Below, in pieces: positions 60,810 through 64,000 of a DNA stretch of 64,000 nucleotides. The stretch covers positions 1 to 64,000 of the forward strand of contig CAKSIJ010000010.1 of the NCBI GenBank assembly GCA_934462715.1. Reading direction: 5' to 3'. Each line of letters starts with the position of its first letter. Position 1 is the stretch's first letter. A model generated the notes under the pieces. That model had not been told where the DNA came from, searched no databases, and saw nothing but the letters and a program-made list of their open reading frames with translations. A program made the position numbers and the translations under genes. The DNA comes from an uncultured Clostridia bacterium (GTDB taxonomy: Bacteria > Bacillota > Clostridia > UBA1381).

Positions 60810-61861
60810 TGAATGAGAGATTGCAAAAAGCAGCGAAGCTGTTGGAACAAGAATTCGGAAGCGATTGGCTGACGGTAGCACAGTTGCTTGGAACGGAAGA
60901 CCTGCGCCAAAGGGTAGGCAAGGAGCTTACATCTTTTATGGCATTCCCGGAACGTGGCAGCGGCGGTAACAACCACTGGAGAGGTAATTGCTCACCGGAA
61001 GTTGTATATAGCGTAGCCAAATATGTTTTGGATACAAAGAAATACTATGGAAAAGATGTTGCAGACTTTACGGTTCTGGATCCAATGTCGGGTTCGGGGA
61101 CAACAAAGTCTGCTGCAGACAGATTAAATGTTAAATCTATTCTGTATGATCTTAATCCGCAGGCACCTATCGGAAAAGGAAATTGGAATGCACTCGAAAA
61201 TGATGTTGAGGACTCGGCTGATTTGATTTTCTTTCACCCACCGTATCATTCGATTATTCAGTATTCGGGTAATATGTGGGGCAGACCGCACCCTGATGAT
61301 TTGTCGAGGTGTGAAAGTTATGCCGATTTTACCGAAAAGCTGAATTATGTGATAAAAAAGCTGTATATGGCTTTAAGAAATGACGGCAGACTTGCAATAC
61401 TCGTCGGAGATATTCGCTCAAAGGGTAATTTTTATTCTATGCAGCACGATATTATGCGAATGGGTAAATTTGAATCTTTTATTGTGAAAGCACAGTTTAA
61501 CTGCGTTTCAGACTCCAGAAGATATGCAAAGCCTTTTGTGCCCGTCGTTACAGAGTACATGCTGATTTATCACAAAAATGATCCGTTTTTGATTGCTTTT
61601 TCAAAGAGACTGAGCAATACGATTGATATGTTTCAAAATGATGCACCGGGATTAACCTGGCATCATCTTGTGCGGTCGGCAATGGAAAAAATGGGTGGCA
61701 AAGCGAGATTAACGGATTTGTATTCGTATTTGGCAGAGCATCCGAAATCAAAGAAGAATGAACACTATAAAGAACGAATAAGAGCGACAATATATGAGCA
61801 TAAGGAGCAATATATCCAGACGGATAGCGGTGCATACAGGCTTACATATAAGGTTGCGTGA
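60809..61861 (+). CDS. DNA methyltransferase, N4/N6 type
   Basis: 350 residues. VLDPMSGSGTTKSAADRL near 87-104 is the SAM-binding motif I and FFHPPYHS near 137-144 is the catalytic motif IV (DPPY-like, with His in place of Asp). A helical C-terminal region (about 285-350) resembles a target-recognition or winged-helix part. It is a solitary methyltransferase. The start is ATG 60809, overlapping the previous stop. Confidence 0.75.
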   Translation: MNERLQKAAKLLEQEFGSDWLTVAQLLGTEDLRQRVGKELTSFMAFPERGSGGNNHWRGNCSPEVVYSVAKYVLDTKKYYGKDVADFTVLDPMSGSGTTKSAADRLNVKSILYDLNPQAPIGKGNWNALENDVEDSADLIFFHPPYHSIIQYSGNMWGRPHPDDLSRCESYADFTEKLNYVIKKLYMALRNDGRLAILVGDIRSKGNFYSMQHDIMRMGKFESFIVKAQFNCVSDSRRYAKPFVPVVTEYMLIYHKNDPFLIAFSKRLSNTIDMFQNDAPGLTWHHLVRSAMEKMGGKARLTDLYSYLAEHPKSKKNEHYKERIRATIYEHKEQYIQTDSGAYRLTYKVA

Positions 61862-61877
61862 AAGGAGAATTTAGGAA

Positions 61878-62138
61878 ATGAATGAAAATAAAGAATTGGG
61901 CAATGATGTGCGTGCGGCACATTTTTGTTCGGTGTGGGACGGTGGAATTAAAGTTGAAACCGAATGCAAGGTAAATATCAAAACAAGAGAAGTTTTTGAT
62001 ATTGAGATATCCGTTATAGATGCTGATTTGCTTGAGGTGTTGGATGAAGAATATATAGTCATTGTTGATGTGAAGTTTCCTGCCTGCCCCAAAGATGATT
62101 TGGAAGAAGGCGATTTATTCACATTTTGGTATGAATGA
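61878..62138 (+). CDS. Small protein sharing the C-terminal domain of the next gene
   Basis: 86 residues. CKVNIKTREVFDIEISV and the end DLFTFWYE align with CKVNTKTREVYDIDQDF and PLAFWYGDK at the C-terminus of the protein at 62155. It looks like a stand-alone copy of that domain, from duplication. Good ribosome site. Function not known. Confidence 0.6.
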   Translation: MNENKELGNDVRAAHFCSVWDGGIKVETECKVNIKTREVFDIEISVIDADLLEVLDEEYIVIVDVKFPACPKDDLEEGDLFTFWYE

Positions 62139-62154
62139 TAGGAGGATGTTGATT

Positions 62155-63114
62155 ATGGATAAGATGTATGCTGAAATTGTTTTTGAAACAAGGATTCCAA
62201 TAGCGAATCCCGAAAATTTGATTGTTTCTTTGGATACTATTGAATTTAGAGTGCAGGAACTGCTTCGGCTTGATTTTTCAACAATCAGGACAACAATCTA
62301 TAAGAGAAATGACGGCGTTTGTGAACTTAAAGTATATGGATTTGACTTTGATTACGAAACATTTAAAGCTGATTATGAGAAGCTGGGGATTGAGCCGGAT
62401 GACTTTGTTTACGAGTATTTCAAATCGCTTTTCGATAAGCTGAAGGTTACGGAGATAATAGCCAATTGCTCGGACAAAAGCAAAGAACTTTTGTCAATTC
62501 CGCTTTGCCTAAAGGATATAAAGCTTTATTTTGACCATATCGGAGGAGATATTGCTATTGACTTTACCCAAAAGGTAACAGCACAGTGCAGAAAGAAACT
62601 TCTTGACGGCAGCGAACCGGATTTGATGACCGTAATCAGCGAAATATACGAGAATAGCGACTATTCGTGCTATCGTAAGGCTTTTGCAAATTCTTTGCTT
62701 GAGAGTATACGCACAGATGATGAAAAACCGGAACGAATGGGACGGTATATTATGAAAGCGATTAAGGAAAACAGTTTTGATGATTTTGTGATTGCTCTGT
62801 GCGGTTGGTCGCTTAAAAGTCTGATGCAGCAGGCATATATTTTAAGAGATGATGATTGTAATTTCCATGATGAAATTATAGACGCAAAGTTGGTTGGAAT
62901 TTGGGATAACGATGTTCGAGAGGAGCTATCTTGCAAGGTTAACACCAAAACGAGAGAAGTTTATGACATTGACCAAGATTTTGACGAACCAAAAGGAAAA
63001 GTCGATTTTGACGATTTCAACGAATATGTGTTGATTGAGGGAATTGATTTCCCTGTTGTTTCGGAAAAATTCAAATCAGACAATCCGCTTGCATTCTGGT
63101 ACGGAGATAAGTGA
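62155..63114 (+). CDS. Unknown protein with duplicated C-terminal domain
   Basis: 319 residues. Start ATG 62155, 10 bases from GGAGG. N-terminal part of mixed strands, a helical middle, and a C-terminal domain (about 235-319) shared with the small protein just upstream. No known motif. Not recognised. Confidence 0.6.
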   Translation: MDKMYAEIVFETRIPIANPENLIVSLDTIEFRVQELLRLDFSTIRTTIYKRNDGVCELKVYGFDFDYETFKADYEKLGIEPDDFVYEYFKSLFDKLKVTEIIANCSDKSKELLSIPLCLKDIKLYFDHIGGDIAIDFTQKVTAQCRKKLLDGSEPDLMTVISEIYENSDYSCYRKAFANSLLESIRTDDEKPERMGRYIMKAIKENSFDDFVIALCGWSLKSLMQQAYILRDDDCNFHDEIIDAKLVGIWDNDVREELSCKVNTKTREVYDIDQDFDEPKGKVDFDDFNEYVLIEGIDFPVVSEKFKSDNPLAFWYGDK

Positions 63115-63115
63115 T

Positions 63116-63361
63116 ATGAAAAAAATCTTGAAAAATAAACACAAATATCCGAACAGTGTCAAGTATATTGAAGATAATTTGACGGATTTGAGATGTTTTC
63201 GCTGCGGCAGTCCGCTTTTGAAAGACGCTGAGTCGGAGGAATATCCGTATCAGTGTTTGGCTTGCGATGAGAATATGTTTTCTTTTGAAGCAATAAAAAA
63301 CGATACGGCGCTTACAGACAATGAGGCAAAGAATATGCTCGAATATGTTTTACGGAATTAA
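63116..63361 (+). CDS. Small zinc-ribbon-like protein
   Basis: 81 residues. CFRCGSPLL (about 26-34) and CLACDEN (about 46-52) give two CxxC pairs, a likely zinc ribbon. Start ATG 63116, one base after the preceding stop. Not further recognised. Confidence 0.6.
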   Translation: MKKILKNKHKYPNSVKYIEDNLTDLRCFRCGSPLLKDAESEEYPYQCLACDENMFSFEAIKNDTALTDNEAKNMLEYVLRN

Positions 63362-63376
63362 AGTTTGATAGTACGG

Positions 63377-63445
63377 ATGGGACTGCGACAGTATATTGAT
63401 TATGAATCCGAAAATTATTTTGCCGGATTAAACGAAAAAAGATGA
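63377..63445 (+). CDS. Possible 22-residue peptide
   Basis: A frame (MGLRQYIDYESENYFAGLNEKR) in the 100-bp gap. It has no ribosome site and may be the remnant of a gene. TTG 63365 would lengthen it by four codons. Confidence 0.2.
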   Translation: MGLRQYIDYESENYFAGLNEKR

Positions 63446-63458
63446 AAGGATGTTTATT

Positions 63459-63950
63459 ATGAATTTTTATAAAATTAACGCATTAGGCTGCGAAGAAAGC
63501 ATAGTTTTCCGCTGCGAAGAAAATTACAATTCAAATTCTATGGCACTTGATTATGCTGTAAAAAATAATATCTTGCCCGAAAGTTTTGAAACGAGGACAT
63601 TAACTGTTTCTCAAGCTGATGAAACTGAATATACAAATCACTTGCTCGGGAAAATGTACGAAGCTTTTTATAAAGAACTTGAGAAAATAAAAGAAAGCTG
63701 GAAAGGTAAAACTCCGGACGAAATATGCAGTGAATGCTATAAGGCAGTGTATATCGGTGATATTATGTATATTTTGAGTGAAACAGATCCATCTGTCTTT
63801 GAATATGGTGTACTTGAAAAATGGTTGGATAACCCCGATGAGATGGTAAAAATTATTTTCAACAGAGTTGAAAACGGAGATTTCAGCAGCTATAACGACA
63901 GAATTTGCAGATACATAGCATATGGACTGGAATGGCATCTTAGGTCATAG
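63459..63950 (+). CDS. DUF3848-like protein
   Basis: 163 residues. LLGKMYEAFYKELEKIKESWKGKTPDEICSECYKAVYIGDIMYILSE (about 62-110) resembles DUF3848, a helical family frequent on large Clostridia mobile elements. The N-terminal 60 residues are strand-rich. Start ATG 63459 behind AAAGGA. Name from memory; a profile search is needed. Confidence 0.5.
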   Translation: MNFYKINALGCEESIVFRCEENYNSNSMALDYAVKNNILPESFETRTLTVSQADETEYTNHLLGKMYEAFYKELEKIKESWKGKTPDEICSECYKAVYIGDIMYILSETDPSVFEYGVLEKWLDNPDEMVKIIFNRVENGDFSSYNDRICRYIAYGLEWHLRS

Positions 63951-63965
63951 GAGGAACGCGATATA

Positions 63966-64000
63966 ATGGAAAAAATAATTTGCGGTAAACACACATTCGA
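63966..64000 (+). CDS. 5' end of a gene leaving the window
   Basis: ATG 63966 behind GGAGGAACGCGAT starts a frame (MEKIICGKHTF) cut by the window end. Too little to identify. Confidence 0.5.
   Translation, partial: MEKIICGKHTF

Overview
The window looks like part of a large conjugative element (integrated element or big plasmid) of a low-to-moderate GC Clostridia-type Firmicute. The evidence is: strong AGGAGG-type ribosome sites, many TTG and GTG starts, A/T-rich TTGACA-17-TATAAT promoters, Firmicute-style stalk (copper amine oxidase N-terminal) and BIG2 secreted proteins, and a Gram-positive type IV secretion system (PrgI-VirB4, TrbL/VirB6-like, lysozyme-M23 hydrolase, VirD4). Every gene I accept is on the + strand. 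No tRNA, rRNA, CRISPR array, relaxase, integrase or replication gene was recognised, so neither end of the element is in view.

1-14,700: a decayed gene and a stalk-domain protein, then a promoter and terminator-like leader, an orphan HigB/RelE-like protein, and a long operon. The operon holds Tad/Flp genes (TadZ/CpaE-like, CpaB, a second CpaE-like ATPase, CpaF, TadB, TadC, a small pilin-like protein, a DUF4320/TadE-like protein), followed without a break by type IVa pilus genes (PilT, PilB, PilM, PilN, PilO, PilC). 14,700-30,850: a strong promoter under a perfect 13-bp palindrome, a small unknown protein, then five prepilin/pseudopilin-type genes, a series of large secreted proteins (Ig-like, BIG2, stalk, PKD-like/repeat), two separate prepilin peptidases (PilD type and short TadV type), two pieces of a SurA/PrsA-like foldase, and a VirB2-like candidate pilin.

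30,850-46,800: the conjugative type IV secretion system, interrupted by three separately transcribed cargo blocks. These are a 521-bp miniature mobile element followed by a DUF234-type AAA ATPase, and two Phd/RelE-type toxin-antitoxin pairs. The transfer genes are VirB2-like, VirB6/TrbL-like, a glycine-rich membrane protein, a lysozyme/M23 hydrolase, a PrgI-VirB4 fusion, accessory DNA-binding candidates, VirD4 and an S1-like protein. 46,800-64,000: accessory and maintenance genes: a DUF3268 zinc protein, a sigma factor, a structured RNA candidate, an SSB-like protein, and a MoxR-type AAA ATPase split by a 2.7-kb group II intron. Then come a frameshifted XRE regulator, a VWA protein with an HEAGH motif, a frame-broken SemiSWEET, two DNA methyltransferases, an AbrB/SpoVT regulator and several small unknown proteins.

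Taken together, I infer that the pilus genes belong to the mobile element and could give a Gram-positive counterpart of the thin type IV pilus that stabilises mating in IncI plasmids. The T4SS would move DNA, the retractile pilus (PilT present) would bring cells together, and the big secreted repeat proteins would be tip or surface adhesins. This is inference from gene order. Motifs and domains were read by eye, without database searches.
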